A stretch of DNA of 64,000 nucleotides. It comes from Planctomyces sp. SH-PL62 (lineage in GTDB: Bacteria; Planctomycetota; Planctomycetia; Isosphaerales; Isosphaeraceae). The stretch's first letter is position 1. Each line of letters starts with the position of its first letter. Both the position numbers and the translations under genes were made by a program. The notes under the pieces are model-generated. The model was not told the DNA's origin, made no database searches, and worked only from the letters and a program-made list of their open reading frames with translations. The stretch is from positions 5,704,001 to 5,768,000 of the forward strand of contig NZ_CP011273.1 of the NCBI RefSeq assembly GCF_001610895.1. Direction: 5' to 3'. This document shows, piece by piece, positions 34,928 to 43,333 of this stretch.

Positions 34928-35827
34928 TTACTTCGCGACCGTCGGGAAGTCGGCGGGGACCGGGGTGGTGACGGCGCCGGTGGCGGCCCACTCGGCGGAG
35001 CGGACGATCAGGGCGCGGAAGTCGGGTGCCTGGACGGCGCCGAGGTCGTCGCCGGCGGTATGCCCCATGACGTTGGTGACGACCCGCCCCTTGCCGAACG
35101 GGACGGTCCAGAGCATCGGCTCGTTGGTCCCCGTCCCCCCCTGGGCCTTGTCGGAGAAGGCGGAGGCCAGCACGTCCATGTTCTTCGCCGGCCCGCGCTG
35201 GCCGTGGTAAAGCTCATCCACGGCGTGGGTCCACTCCTTCGGGAGGCCCTTGACGATGGGGTGGTCGGCCTGGCGGACGACGACCGTGTAGGCGTGCCGG
35301 GGGCCGTGGCCGGAGCCGGGTCCCTCGCCCTTGGGGGTGCGGACGACCTTGCCGGCGTCGTCGATGGTGATCCGATCGCCGAAGCCCGGATCGCGCCAGC
35401 CCAGGCCGATCATCTCGTTGTACGCCGGCCAGTCGGGGAAGGAATTGTTGGCCGCGTGCATGACGACGAGCCCGCCGCCGCCGGCGACGTACTCCTCCAG
35501 CTCCTTGCGGATCGCAGCCGGCCAGGGTTCGCCGTTGTAGTTGGTCAGGACGACGTCGTACGTCTTGAAGCTGGGGTGGAACGACTCCCAGGCCGAGGCC
35601 GGCGCCTTGGCCGGGGGCGTGGTGGCCACGCTCGCCTCGAACCGGCCCGACCGCTCCAGTTCCTCTTTCAGGAGCGGCGTCGTCGTCTCCCAGGTGTGAT
35701 TGTTCTGGCCCTCGACGATCAGGACCTTGAGCTTGTCGGCGGCCTTCGCGGCCCCTCCCAGCGTGAGGGCCGCCATCCCGAACGCCCCCGCCGCGACCAT
35801 CGCCCGCATCCCCATCGTTCGCGACAT
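34928..35827 (-). CDS. Exported ThuA-like domain protein
   Basis: A 299-aa protein with a signal peptide (MVAAGAFGMAALTLGGAAKA) followed by a ThuA-like class I glutamine-amidotransferase fold: KVLIVEGQNNHTWETTTPLL, FKTYDVVLTNYNGEPW, VAGGGGLVVMHAANNSF and GRVVTNVMGHTAGDD. ThuA domains occur in sugar-related proteins of planctomycetes and related phyla; the reaction is not known. AGGGGG stands at proper distance before ATG 35827; an ATG at 35836 is too close to it. The terminator at 35927 separates it from the DUF1579 gene upstream. Confidence 0.87.
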   Translation of the reverse strand: MSRTMGMRAMVAAGAFGMAALTLGGAAKAADKLKVLIVEGQNNHTWETTTPLLKEELERSGRFEASVATTPPAKAPASAWESFHPSFKTYDVVLTNYNGEPWPAAIRKELEEYVAGGGGLVVMHAANNSFPDWPAYNEMIGLGWRDPGFGDRITIDDAGKVVRTPKGEGPGSGHGPRHAYTVVVRQADHPIVKGLPKEWTHAVDELYHGQRGPAKNMDVLASAFSDKAQGGTGTNEPMLWTVPFGKGRVVTNVMGHTAGDDLGAVQAPDFRALIVRSAEWAATGAVTTPVPADFPTVAK

Positions 35828-35926
35828 GCTCGCCATCCCCCTGATCGGCCCAGATACCTGTCGATTCCACCGACCCCCAAGATACCGCGTCACCGGCCGG
35901 GCACAACGGCCCGAAGGCTGCGACGG

Positions 35927-35968
35927 GGAAAAGGCGACGCCCCGGGGCCTCCGCTGGCGCGGGGCGTC
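35927..35968 (-). terminator. Intrinsic terminator after DUF1579 gene
   Basis: On the minus strand GACGCCCCG (complement of 35960-35968) pairs with CGGGGCGTC (35936-35944) and is followed by GCCTTTTCCCC. It lies about 55 bases past the frameshifted gene. Confidence 0.6.
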
Positions 35969-36020
35969 CGGGGCGGGGCGCCTTCCGGTTTCCCGGTAGT
36001 ACGGGGGCTTACCGCGAGCC

Positions 36021-36577
36021 TCACTTCGGGGCGCGGGTCAGCTCGAACGTGGTGGGCCCGCCGGCCACTCCCGCCTGGCAGCCCTGCCAGTCGGCGACGA
36101 CGTGGCCGTCGGGATGGAAGTTCACGACCAGTCCGCTGATGTAGGTGTCTTTAGCCGGATCGAGGTTCGTGCCGCCGTCGACACGAAGACCAGGCGGTCG
36201 GCCTTCGACGCGGTCTTGTCGAGCTTCAGACGGGGCTGGTTCCCGAGGGCGCAGTAGTGGGTCATCCGCAGGTCGTCGCCGTCCAGGTGGTAGATCGACG
36301 TCATCTCCATCGGCGTGCCGGGCATGGAGACCTCGACCAGGGCCGAACCGGCGCCTGTGAGCTTGTACTTCACCACGTCGGAACCGGGAACCTCCTCGGC
36401 CCCCGGATCGCACGCGCTGGACGAGTTCTTCCAGTCGCCGACCAGGGTCTTGAGGCGGTCGAACGCCGCAATGGCCGTCACCGGCGAGTCGGCCTTTTTC
36501 TCGTCCCCCGCCCCCAGGGCGGTGGCGACGAGGCTCGCGGACAGGACCAGCAGGTTGAATGCGAAGAGACGCTGCAT
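36021..36577 (-). pseudogene. DUF1579 protein gene with a one-base frameshift
   Basis: The first frame has a signal peptide (MQRLFAFNLLVLSASLVATA) and the DUF1579 opening FDRLKTLVGDWKNSSS to KADRLVFVS. The frame then breaks near 36178-36184 and the family sequence resumes one frame over as DGGTNLDPAKDTYISGLVV to the end TTFELTRAPK. Restoring one base in GTGTCGACGG would give a normal protein of about 185 residues with the usual FDGGTN motif. Downstream of the break the first frame continues only about 20 codons. It is either a young pseudogene or a sequence error. DUF1579 proteins have unknown function. Confidence 0.8.
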
Positions 36578-36723
36578 GTGAGGCTCCCTATAATCCGTTC
36601 GGGATGCGACGTGGTTCCGATCGATCGCTCAGGTCTCCGTTCCGGTTGCTCCATCACCAGAGACGTCGAAACATACATCGTCAGTGTACGGGCGTCAAGC
36701 AGATTCCAGGAGTGAGTTGAGAA

Positions 36724-37023
36724 ATGGCCCAGTTGAACATGTCGATCGAGCATGGCCAGGCGTGGGATGTCGCGCGGGCCAATTTCGAGTCGGTGATCGA
36801 GAAGGCGCGAGAGGACTACGCGCGGTGGATCCACGCGGTGAGGTGGTCCGAGGATCGGACGTCAGCGGCGCTTTCGGGCCCGTCGTACGAGGTCGTGCTG
36901 GACCTCGACCCCACGCATGTCCATGCGCGGGGGCGGGTGCCGCTGGCGATCAAGCTGCTGGAGCCCTCGGTGCGTCGGTTCATCGAACGCACGGTGAAGG
37001 CCCAGCGGGAGGGGGGGGCGTGA
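36724..37023 (+). CDS. Polyhydroxyalkanoate-system-like small protein
   Basis: A 99-aa soluble protein: MAQLNMSIEHGQAWDVARAN with FESVIEKAREDYARWI, a central VRWSEDRTSAALSGPSYEVV and a C-terminal RVPLAIKLLEPSVRRFIERT. The order (SIEHG helix, two-strand core, amphipathic helix with LLEPSVRRFIE) resembles the PHA_gran_rgn family of granule-region proteins. The match is by eye and moderate. The minus-strand neighbour at 37039 converges on it with 15 bases between stops. Confidence 0.6.
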   Translation: MAQLNMSIEHGQAWDVARANFESVIEKAREDYARWIHAVRWSEDRTSAALSGPSYEVVLDLDPTHVHARGRVPLAIKLLEPSVRRFIERTVKAQREGGA

Positions 37024-37038
37024 GGACCCGGCCGGTGG

Positions 37039-39099
37039 TCACTGCGGATCGAGGGCGGCGCGGAGGTGTTCGGCGATCTCGTCGGCGGTGAGGGCCCGGT
37101 CGTAGACGGCGACCTCGTCGAGCAGGCCTTCCAGGCTCTCGGCGGGCTGGCGACGGTCGCCGAGGGTGAAGGCGGAGGGGGCCCGCTTCGGCGACGGTTC
37201 GGCGTCGGCGTCGGTCTCCAGGTCGAGGACCCCGTCGAGGTAGACGAGGACGCGTCGGCCTTGCCGGACGAGCGCCAGGTGGTGCCATGCCTTGGGAGTC
37301 ACGTCGGTCTTGCCGACCACCGGTCGGGGGTCCTGGGGGCCGCCATGGGTGAAGACGAGGCGGTGGGGCGGGACGCCTTCGGCGGCCCCGGAGAGGTGGA
37401 CGGCGTCGCCGGGGACGTCGTCACGGCCGCGTTCGAAGAGGACCCCGGCGACGGCTCGCCCGGCGGGTTCGAGGCCGTTCCAGAACCAGAGGTCGACGGA
37501 ATAGACCTCGGGCGAGACGGCGAGTTCGGCCGTGAGAGCGCCCCCCGCCAGGTGGTTGGCGCGGTCGATCGGGCCGTCCTTCGGCCGGAATCCCGGCAGG
37601 TCGGGGCCGGGGAGGAAGAGGGCCACGCCCCCCCGCCGCAGCGCCGGGCGTTCATGGCCGGTGGCGTCGCGGGCCTCGGCCCCGTCCATCTCGTCGAGCC
37701 GCCAGAAGGCGGCGGGCCTGGCGGCGAGGACGACCTCGGCGTATCGGCTCGGCGCGGGACGTTCGGCGCGTCGGGGGGCGGCGGCGACCTTCTCCAGCAG
37801 CCCGAGCGCGGCGTCGATGATCTTCGGCTCGGCCTGGACTTCCAGGCCGGCGGTGCGCGCGGGCCACGTCGTGTAACCGCCGAGCGTGTGCTGCTCCGGG
37901 GGCGGAATGTAGCCTTCGGAGCCGTTCGCCAGCTCGATGTTCATGGTCAGGGGGAGCGGGCTGCGGGCCTTGAGCTTCAGGCCGGTGAGGGCGAAGACCT
38001 CGTCGGGGATGGCGACGACGCCCAGGTCGCCGATGCGGAGGGCCTGGAGCTTGAGCGTCCGCTCGGGCTCGTCGTGCAGGTGGACGGCCTCCTTGGGGTA
38101 GACCTCGCCGAAGTTCTGGGGCGGCCGGTCCCCCATGGCCGCGACGATCTTGCGGGCCCATTCGAGCCGCTCGGGGCTGGGGGTGCGGCGACCCAGCGTG
38201 AGCGTGGTCTCGGCCATCGCCAGGGCCGGGCGGTCGCGGTAGGTCTTGATGGATTGATAGGCGCGGAGGGCCGATTCGGCGACGCCGTCGGCGTAGGCGT
38301 CGAGGCCGGGGTCGACCTTGGGCTTGCCGTAGTCCATCCACATCTGATCACCGCTGGTCCCCTGCGACATGATGCAGACCGGCGCGGGGCCGTCGGGGGC
38401 GAGCTTCTTCGCCAGGGTCGCGGCGAACCGGCCGTAGTAGTCGGCCGAGACCGGCGTCGAGCCGTAGTAGTGCATCGAGTAATTCGCCAGGACGGCGATC
38501 GGCCGGCCGCCGGGCTCGCGGATCGCCAGCACGGTGAGCGCCGGGTCGGTGGGGCCGGAGGGGGCGATGGCGTCCGGGTTCTCGTAGCCGGGGTGCATGT
38601 TGGCCCGGACGGTCTTGTCGCCGAACGGGTCGTCGATGATCCGGTCGAACCGTCGGATCCAGCGCCGGGTGTGGGTGTGCTCGGGGTCGTCGACGGCTCC
38701 CCAGCCGATCTCCGCCGGGGCCAGGGCCGCCGCCGCCTTCTCGATCGCCTCGGCGATCTTCCCCGGCAGGAACTTCGCATAGGCCGGATCGACGGGAGTC
38801 CCCAACGCGCCCATGACCGAAGGCGCGGTGTGGGTGTGGGTCGCGGCGATCAGCATCCGATCGACGGCGATGCCGGTCGTTTTGGAGGCGAGTTCCTTGG
38901 CCTCGTCGATCAGTTCGCGAGGCATCATGCAGCTGTCGACGATCGCGACGGCCAGCTTGGTCGTCCCATCGTCCAGGACCACGCAGCGCGCGTGCAGCGG
39001 GTCGCGGGTCTGGTGGCCGATCGCCTGGAGGAAGCCGCCGTTGACGATCACCGGGAACGTCGACGGCGACACGTCCACCACGGCCGCCCCCGCCCGCAA
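37039..39099 (-). CDS. Neutral-ceramidase-like protein with C-terminal LamG domain, N-terminus frameshifted
   Basis: A 686-codon frame. The first 430 residues resemble the neutral/alkaline ceramidase N-terminal domain often found in planctomycete surface proteins: AAVVDVSPSTFPVIVNGGFL, MLIAATHTHTAPSVMGALG, LANYSMHYYGS and SQGTSGDQMWMDYG. The last 220 residues form a LamG/concanavalin-like domain (AFWRLDEMDG, WHHLALVRQGRRVLVYLDG, GLLDEVAVYDRALTADEIAE). The frame opens only from a TTG at 39099 without a binding site; its natural signal peptide is in another frame just upstream (39110-39188). Substrate is unknown; a lipid amidase or a carbohydrate-linked role are both open. Confidence 0.82.
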   Translation of the reverse strand: MRAGAAVVDVSPSTFPVIVNGGFLQAIGHQTRDPLHARCVVLDDGTTKLAVAIVDSCMMPRELIDEAKELASKTTGIAVDRMLIAATHTHTAPSVMGALGTPVDPAYAKFLPGKIAEAIEKAAAALAPAEIGWGAVDDPEHTHTRRWIRRFDRIIDDPFGDKTVRANMHPGYENPDAIAPSGPTDPALTVLAIREPGGRPIAVLANYSMHYYGSTPVSADYYGRFAATLAKKLAPDGPAPVCIMSQGTSGDQMWMDYGKPKVDPGLDAYADGVAESALRAYQSIKTYRDRPALAMAETTLTLGRRTPSPERLEWARKIVAAMGDRPPQNFGEVYPKEAVHLHDEPERTLKLQALRIGDLGVVAIPDEVFALTGLKLKARSPLPLTMNIELANGSEGYIPPPEQHTLGGYTTWPARTAGLEVQAEPKIIDAALGLLEKVAAAPRRAERPAPSRYAEVVLAARPAAFWRLDEMDGAEARDATGHERPALRRGGVALFLPGPDLPGFRPKDGPIDRANHLAGGALTAELAVSPEVYSVDLWFWNGLEPAGRAVAGVLFERGRDDVPGDAVHLSGAAEGVPPHRLVFTHGGPQDPRPVVGKTDVTPKAWHHLALVRQGRRVLVYLDGVLDLETDADAEPSPKRAPSAFTLGDRRQPAESLEGLLDEVAVYDRALTADEIAEHLRAALDPQ

Positions 39100-39188
39100 G
39101 GCCCCCCTTCCCCGGCCTGCGCGGCGGTCGGGCCCAGGATCGAAAGCGTCAGGACGAACAGCCGGAGGAGCATCGTTCGGGTCATCAT
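39100..39188 (-). other. Displaced signal-peptide segment of the ceramidase-like gene
   Basis: From the double ATG at 39188 one frame encodes MMTRTMLLRLFVLTLSILGP followed by TAAQAGEGG, a clear Sec signal peptide. The frame runs out of phase at a run of six C (39102-39107 on the plus strand). One extra base in that run would join it in phase to ALRAGAAVVDVSPSTF of the main protein. Confidence 0.75.
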
Positions 39189-39221
39189 GGAGGCTTCACC
39201 ATCGAAGGGTTCTGGACGGGC

Positions 39222-39929
39222 TCAGTCGGCGGACTCTCCCAGCTCGCGCAGCCGCGCGGCGAGTCGCTCGGCGCGGAGCCGTTCGACCCTGGCGGATTCC
39301 TCGGCGGCGTCGGCGCGGAGGCGTTCGGCCTGGGCGTCTTCCTGCATCTCCAGGGCGGTCTTGAAGGGGGTGCCGTCGGGGTGGAGGATCTTGAGGCTCT
39401 CGGGGCCTTCGCCGGGCTCGAACCGGACGCCGAGGCGGGGGCTGATCCAGCCGCGCGGGTCGGGGACTTCTTGCAGGCGGCCGTCCTTCTGGATCCAGCC
39501 TTGCAGGTCGCCGTCGTCGGGGTTGTAGATGTAATATTCCTCGACGCCGCGATCCTCATAGATGCGAAACTTGCGCATCATCTCGGGGACGCGGTTGCCG
39601 GGCGAGAGGATCTCGAAGACGACCTGGGGCGCGATCCCGCCTTCCTCCCACTGCTTGTAGGAGCCGCGATCCCCCTTGGGCCGGCCGAAGGCGACCATCA
39701 CGTCCGGCGCGGTCCGGGCCTTGGGGTTCCCTTCCTCCGCGTACCCGAGGAGGTCGCCGGCGACGAAGACGTCGGGCCGGTCCCGGAACAGGAACTCCAG
39801 GCCCTCCTTGATGAGGACGATCCAGCGGAATTGCACCGTATTATCCGACATCGGCTGGCCGTCGCTGTCCGGGTAAAGGATCTGGTCGTTTCGGGATCTC
39901 AGGGCCGACGTGCTCATGATCGCGTCCAT
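39222..39929 (-). CDS. Uma2/DUF820 family (PD-(D/E)XK-like) protein
   Basis: A 235-aa protein of the Uma2 family, which has a restriction-endonuclease-like fold. Seen are VFVAGDLLGYAEEGNPKAR, APDVMVAFGRPKGDRGSYKQ, VVFEILSPGNRVPEMMRKFR and EEYYIYNPDDGDLQGWI; the D...E-x-L/S...K order of the nuclease core is present. The C-terminal 60 residues form an Arg/Glu/Ala-rich coiled coil (AERLRADAAEESARVERLRA). The family is very abundant in planctomycetes and cyanobacteria and its role is unclear. Two close ATGs (39929, 39917) are possible; neither has a strong site. Confidence 0.87.
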   Translation of the reverse strand: MDAIMSTSALRSRNDQILYPDSDGQPMSDNTVQFRWIVLIKEGLEFLFRDRPDVFVAGDLLGYAEEGNPKARTAPDVMVAFGRPKGDRGSYKQWEEGGIAPQVVFEILSPGNRVPEMMRKFRIYEDRGVEEYYIYNPDDGDLQGWIQKDGRLQEVPDPRGWISPRLGVRFEPGEGPESLKILHPDGTPFKTALEMQEDAQAERLRADAAEESARVERLRAERLAARLRELGESAD

Positions 39930-40115
39930 CTCGGTTCCGGGAGTCCTGCGTCCCCACCTGCGCGCCAGCTTAAGGTGGAATCGCGTACAGGGCAAGGAGG
40001 CGAGCGGGACGATTCCGGAAACTCGGCGGCTTAGGGTCTTCGTCCCGGGGGGGCGGCGGAATACGATGGACGCGTGGCGAATGGGGAGGCTCCGGGCGGG
40101 GAAAGGGGCGTTGCC

Positions 40116-40700
40116 GTGACGGTCTTCTGGATTGTGGCCGGGGTGGTGGGGCTGGCGCTGGTCTACCTGGCGTGGACGTACAACCGGCTGGTGAGCCTGA
40201 GCCGACGGGCCGATGGGGCGTGGAGCGACATCGACGTCCAGCTGAAGCGGCGGTGGGACCTCGTCCCGGCCCTGGTCGAGACGGTCAAGGGCTACGCCAG
40301 GCACGAGTCCGCGACGCTGGAGGAAGTGGTCCAGGCGCGGACGAAGGCGACGCAGGCCGGCACGGTCCCCGAGCGCGGGGCGACCGAGCAGACCCTCTCG
40401 GGAGCCGTGGGCCGGTTGTTCGCGGTGGCCGAGGCCTATCCCGAGCTGAAGGCCGGGCAAAACTTCCAGGAGCTGCATCGGTCCCTCGTCGACGTCGAGA
40501 ACCACGTCCAGTACGCCCGGCGCTACTACAACGCCGTGATTCGCGACCTGAACACGCTGATCGAGGGCTTCCCGTCGTCGCTGGTGGCCTCGGCCTCGGG
40601 CTTCTCGCCCCGGGCCTTCTTCCAGATCGAGGAGGGGGAGCGCGCCACCCCTCGCGTGAGCTTCGACGCCGCGTCCGGGCCTGCGGGGACGCCGGGATGA
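40116..40700 (+). CDS. LemA-family protein
   Basis: A 194-aa protein with an N-terminal membrane helix (VFWIVAGVVGLALVYLAW) and the LemA helical bundle: YNRLVSLSRRADGAWSDIDV with QLKRRWDLVPALVETVKGYA, and VENHVQYARRYYNAVIRDLN. A GTG at 40116 is taken as start because AAAGGGG lies 8 bases before it. The stop overlaps the DUF2207 start (ATGA). LemA/DUF2207 pairs are common; the role is not settled. Confidence 0.9.
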   Translation: MTVFWIVAGVVGLALVYLAWTYNRLVSLSRRADGAWSDIDVQLKRRWDLVPALVETVKGYARHESATLEEVVQARTKATQAGTVPERGATEQTLSGAVGRLFAVAEAYPELKAGQNFQELHRSLVDVENHVQYARRYYNAVIRDLNTLIEGFPSSLVASASGFSPRAFFQIEEGERATPRVSFDAASGPAGTPG

Positions 40701-42514
40701 AAGGGACGACGGCCTTGAAGACGCTGATGAGTCGGGCCGGGCGGGCGTTCGCGGCGGCCTTCGCGCTGGGGTTGCTCGCGTCCTTCGCGGCCCCCCCCGC
40801 GCGGGGCGACGACGGCTGGACGATCGCCGCCTTCGACGTCGACGCGGCCATCGGGGCCGACGCCGGGCTCGACGTCGTGGAGACGGTCGACGCCGACTTC
40901 GAGGTCCCCAAACACGGCATCCTCCGCGAGATCCCCATCCGCTACGCCGTCGGCGTGCACCAGTACTCGCTGCGGTTCCGGCTCCTGGGGGTGGACGACG
41001 GAGAGGGGCGGTCGTATCCCACCTCGGTCTCGTACGAGTCGAACCTGGTCCGCATCCGGATCGGCTCGCCGGACTACGAGGTCCAGGGGCGGAACCGGTA
41101 CCGCATCCGCTACCACGTCCAGCGGGCCGTCCTCTGGGAGGGGAACCAGGCCTGGGCCGACGGCGGCCGGGCCGTCCTGCGCTGGAACGCCACCGGCACC
41201 GAGTGGCAGGTCCCCATCGCCCAGTCGAAGGTGACGGTCCACCTGCCCCGCGACCTGGACGACTCCCAGGTCTCGTACGACGCCTGGGTGGGCCGCTTCG
41301 GGGTCTCCGGGCGCGACTTCCGCAAGCGCCGGGTCGACGCCCGGACGATCGAGTACGAGACCGGCCGGCTCGCCGCCCGCGAGGGGATCACCGTCGAGGT
41401 CACCATGCCGGCCGACGCCGTCGCCCGGCCCGGCCCGGCCCGCCGCCTGGGTTGGTGGCTCATGGACAACTTCCCGTACGTCGTCTTCCCGATCACCGCG
41501 GCCCTCTGCTTCCTCACCTGGTTCGCCAGGGGCCGCGACCTGGCCGGGATGGGGACCATCGTCGTCGGCTACGAGCCCCCCGACGGCCTGACCCCGGCCG
41601 AGGTCGGCACGCTGGTCGACGAGCAGGTCGACATGAAGGACGTCTCCGCCACGATCATCGACCTCGCCGTGCGCGGGTATCTCCGCATCGAGGACGTCCC
41701 CCGCAGCGGCTGGTTCTCCTCCGGAGCCGACACCCGGTTCGTCAAGATCCGCGAGCCGAAGGGGCTCAAGATGTTCGAGAAGATGCTGTTCGACCGGATC
41801 TTCCGGGACGGCGACCAGGTCCTCCTCAGCGACCTCCGCGAGAAGTTCTACCCGGTGCTGCCGGTGGTCACGAACTACCTGTATGAGATCCTGACTCGGG
41901 ACCGGTACTTCGACGGCAACCCGCAGTCGGTGCGCACGGGCTTCCTCGTCGGGGGCCTGGTCGCCGTGGCCGCGGCGGTCGGGCTGACGGCCGTGATCCA
42001 GCTCGTGATCCTCTCCCGGATCTTCGTGTTCCCGGTGATCGTCGCCCTGATCCTGTCGGCCCTGACGGTGGTCGCGACGAGCCGTTACATGTCGCGGAAG
42101 ACGCGCAAGGGGCGGATCGCCTGGGAGAAGATCGCCGGGCTCGAGGAGTACATCCGCCGGGCCGAGGTCGACGACATCCGCGAGCAGGAGCGCCAGGGGA
42201 TCTTCGAGCGGCTGCTCCCTTACGCGATCATCTTCGGCCTGTCCGACCGCTGGGGCAAGGCGTTCGCCGACCTCTACCGCCAGCCCCCCGATTGGTACCG
42301 CCCGGCCGACCCCGGCAACTTCTCGACCTGGGTCCTGGTCAACGACATGGACCGCTCGATGTGGTCGATGAACCGGACGTTCCCCACCCAACCCCGCTCC
42401 ACCGGCGGCGGCTCCTCCGGCCGGGGCGCCGGCTACAACTGGTCGAGCGGCGGCTTCGGTGGCGGCGGCTCCTCCGGCGGCGGCTTCGGCGGCGGCGGCG
42501 GCTCCTCCTGGTGA
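40697..42514 (+). CDS. DUF2207 membrane protein paired with LemA
   Basis: A 605-aa protein: signal peptide (about 1-37), a beta-rich DUF2207 extracytoplasmic domain (VVETVDADFEVPKHGILREI, RYRIRYHVQRAVL), a membrane helix (YVVFPITAALCFLTWFA) and a cytoplasmic region with GYEPPDGLTPAEVGTLVDEQ. Two more helices (FLVGGLVAVAAAVGLTAVI, IFVFPVIVALILSAL) and an unusual C-terminal tail of Gly, Ser and Trp follow. Start 40697 overlaps the LemA stop, so the pair is translationally coupled. The Gly/Ser tail is encoded by a GGC-rich tract at 42400-42510. Confidence 0.9.
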   Translation: MKGTTALKTLMSRAGRAFAAAFALGLLASFAAPPARGDDGWTIAAFDVDAAIGADAGLDVVETVDADFEVPKHGILREIPIRYAVGVHQYSLRFRLLGVDDGEGRSYPTSVSYESNLVRIRIGSPDYEVQGRNRYRIRYHVQRAVLWEGNQAWADGGRAVLRWNATGTEWQVPIAQSKVTVHLPRDLDDSQVSYDAWVGRFGVSGRDFRKRRVDARTIEYETGRLAAREGITVEVTMPADAVARPGPARRLGWWLMDNFPYVVFPITAALCFLTWFARGRDLAGMGTIVVGYEPPDGLTPAEVGTLVDEQVDMKDVSATIIDLAVRGYLRIEDVPRSGWFSSGADTRFVKIREPKGLKMFEKMLFDRIFRDGDQVLLSDLREKFYPVLPVVTNYLYEILTRDRYFDGNPQSVRTGFLVGGLVAVAAAVGLTAVIQLVILSRIFVFPVIVALILSALTVVATSRYMSRKTRKGRIAWEKIAGLEEYIRRAEVDDIREQERQGIFERLLPYAIIFGLSDRWGKAFADLYRQPPDWYRPADPGNFSTWVLVNDMDRSMWSMNRTFPTQPRSTGGGSSGRGAGYNWSSGGFGGGGSSGGGFGGGGGSSW

Positions 42515-42524
42515 CCCCGAAGAT

Positions 42525-42774
42525 TTGGCTTCGTTCGCGCGACCTCCGAAACGAACCCATCGGCCGCAAAGCTCAACCTGAATGAAACTTAGGCCAAAAT
42601 CAGGGAGCCGAAATCGGCTTCGTTCGTCACGATTTCCTCGATTCGTCATGGAGCCCCCCGTTCTTCGCCAGTGGCTTCGTTCGCCCCCGCCCACGAACGA
42701 AGCCATTGATCGCAAAGCTTTTTGCTGCATGTCCTTTCGGCTGGATTCTCGGGCCTCGAAATTGGCTTCGTTCG
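42525..42774. repeat. Degenerate GGCTTCGTTCG repeat array
   Basis: GGCTTCGTTCG occurs at 42527, 42616, 42673 and 42764. The third copy forms a perfect 12-bp hairpin TGGCTTCGTTCG / CGAACGAAGCCA (42672-42683, 42694-42705). CGCAAAGCT follows copies one and three at a similar distance. Spacing is irregular, so this is a decayed dispersed repeat rather than a CRISPR. Confidence 0.7.
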
Positions 42775-42788
42775 GCGCTTTTCGCGAC

Positions 42789-42981
42789 ACTCCTCACTCA
42801 ACGCCACCGAGTTCCGGCGGAATCTCCTCGGGTGCCACGGGTTCCGCGAACCCGTGGATCGGCGTCGGGCCGGTCCCGAGCCGTCGTCCGACTCCCCGGC
42901 CGGTCCACCGGTTCAGAGAACCCGTGGTGCCCCGTTCGCCGCCTCCCGACCCCCTTGAGGTGGTGGTGTTAAGTGAGGAGT
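42789..42981. repeat. MITE-like palindromic element, 193 bp
   Basis: Imperfect 20-bp terminal inverted repeats: ACTCCTCACTCAACGCCACC at 42789-42808 and the complement of ACTCCTCACTTAACACCACC at 42962-42981 (18 of 20 match). Inside are two hairpins, CACGGGTTC-CGC-GAACCCGTG at 42836-42856 and a less perfect one at 42905-42927. No coding capacity. I found no clear target duplication. Confidence 0.6.
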
Positions 42982-43333
42982 CTCCCTTTCGCCATGCCTC
43001 GGGATGTTCCTCGGGGCCGCGCCGCTTGAGCGAAACCGGCGCGAAGCATCGACGCCTCATGACCCTCGACGATCCGCCCGTGACGTCGTTCCGCAACATC
43101 CCGTATCTGGCACAGTACAACCGGATTCCCCAGGGGAGACGAGGATCGGCCGCTTTCCGCCTCGTCTCGGGGTGCTCTGGCGAATGCACTCGACGTTGCT
43201 CCGCTCGCCCAACCCGTGGCGCGGCCGGGACGTCCGGGCGGTCTCTGGGTCGTCTTAGGTTTCGCGATTGGTCTCCGGGGTCGGGAAGGGCTGGCTCAAT
43301 TCAATAATGAACGAGGCGGGGCGAACGTCTTCC

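Larger units (their letters stand above)
42515..43333. other. Repeat-rich intergenic region
   Basis: An 819-base gap. The left 260 bases hold a degenerate GGCTTCGTTCG repeat; the middle holds a 193-bp palindromic element at 42789-42981. The right part (42982-43333) shows no repeat or gene that I can support. The reading frames open here have no binding sites and no family resemblance. Confidence 0.6.

Noticed and set aside
32007-34991. A very long open minus-strand frame across the IS and the DUF5009 gene
   Set aside because: It runs out of frame through the transposase and the DUF5009 gene, both with clear families; in this GC-rich DNA long open shadow frames are common.
42400-42514. GGCGGC-rich tandem tract looking like a repeat locus
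   Set aside because: It is in frame and encodes the Gly/Ser tail of the DUF2207 protein.
42525-42774. Possible CRISPR array
   Set aside because: Repeat units are short and irregularly spaced (57-91 bases), and no cas gene is in the window.
43083-43140. Sigma-54-like TGGCAC near 43110
   Set aside because: The -12 GC element is absent at the needed spacing.
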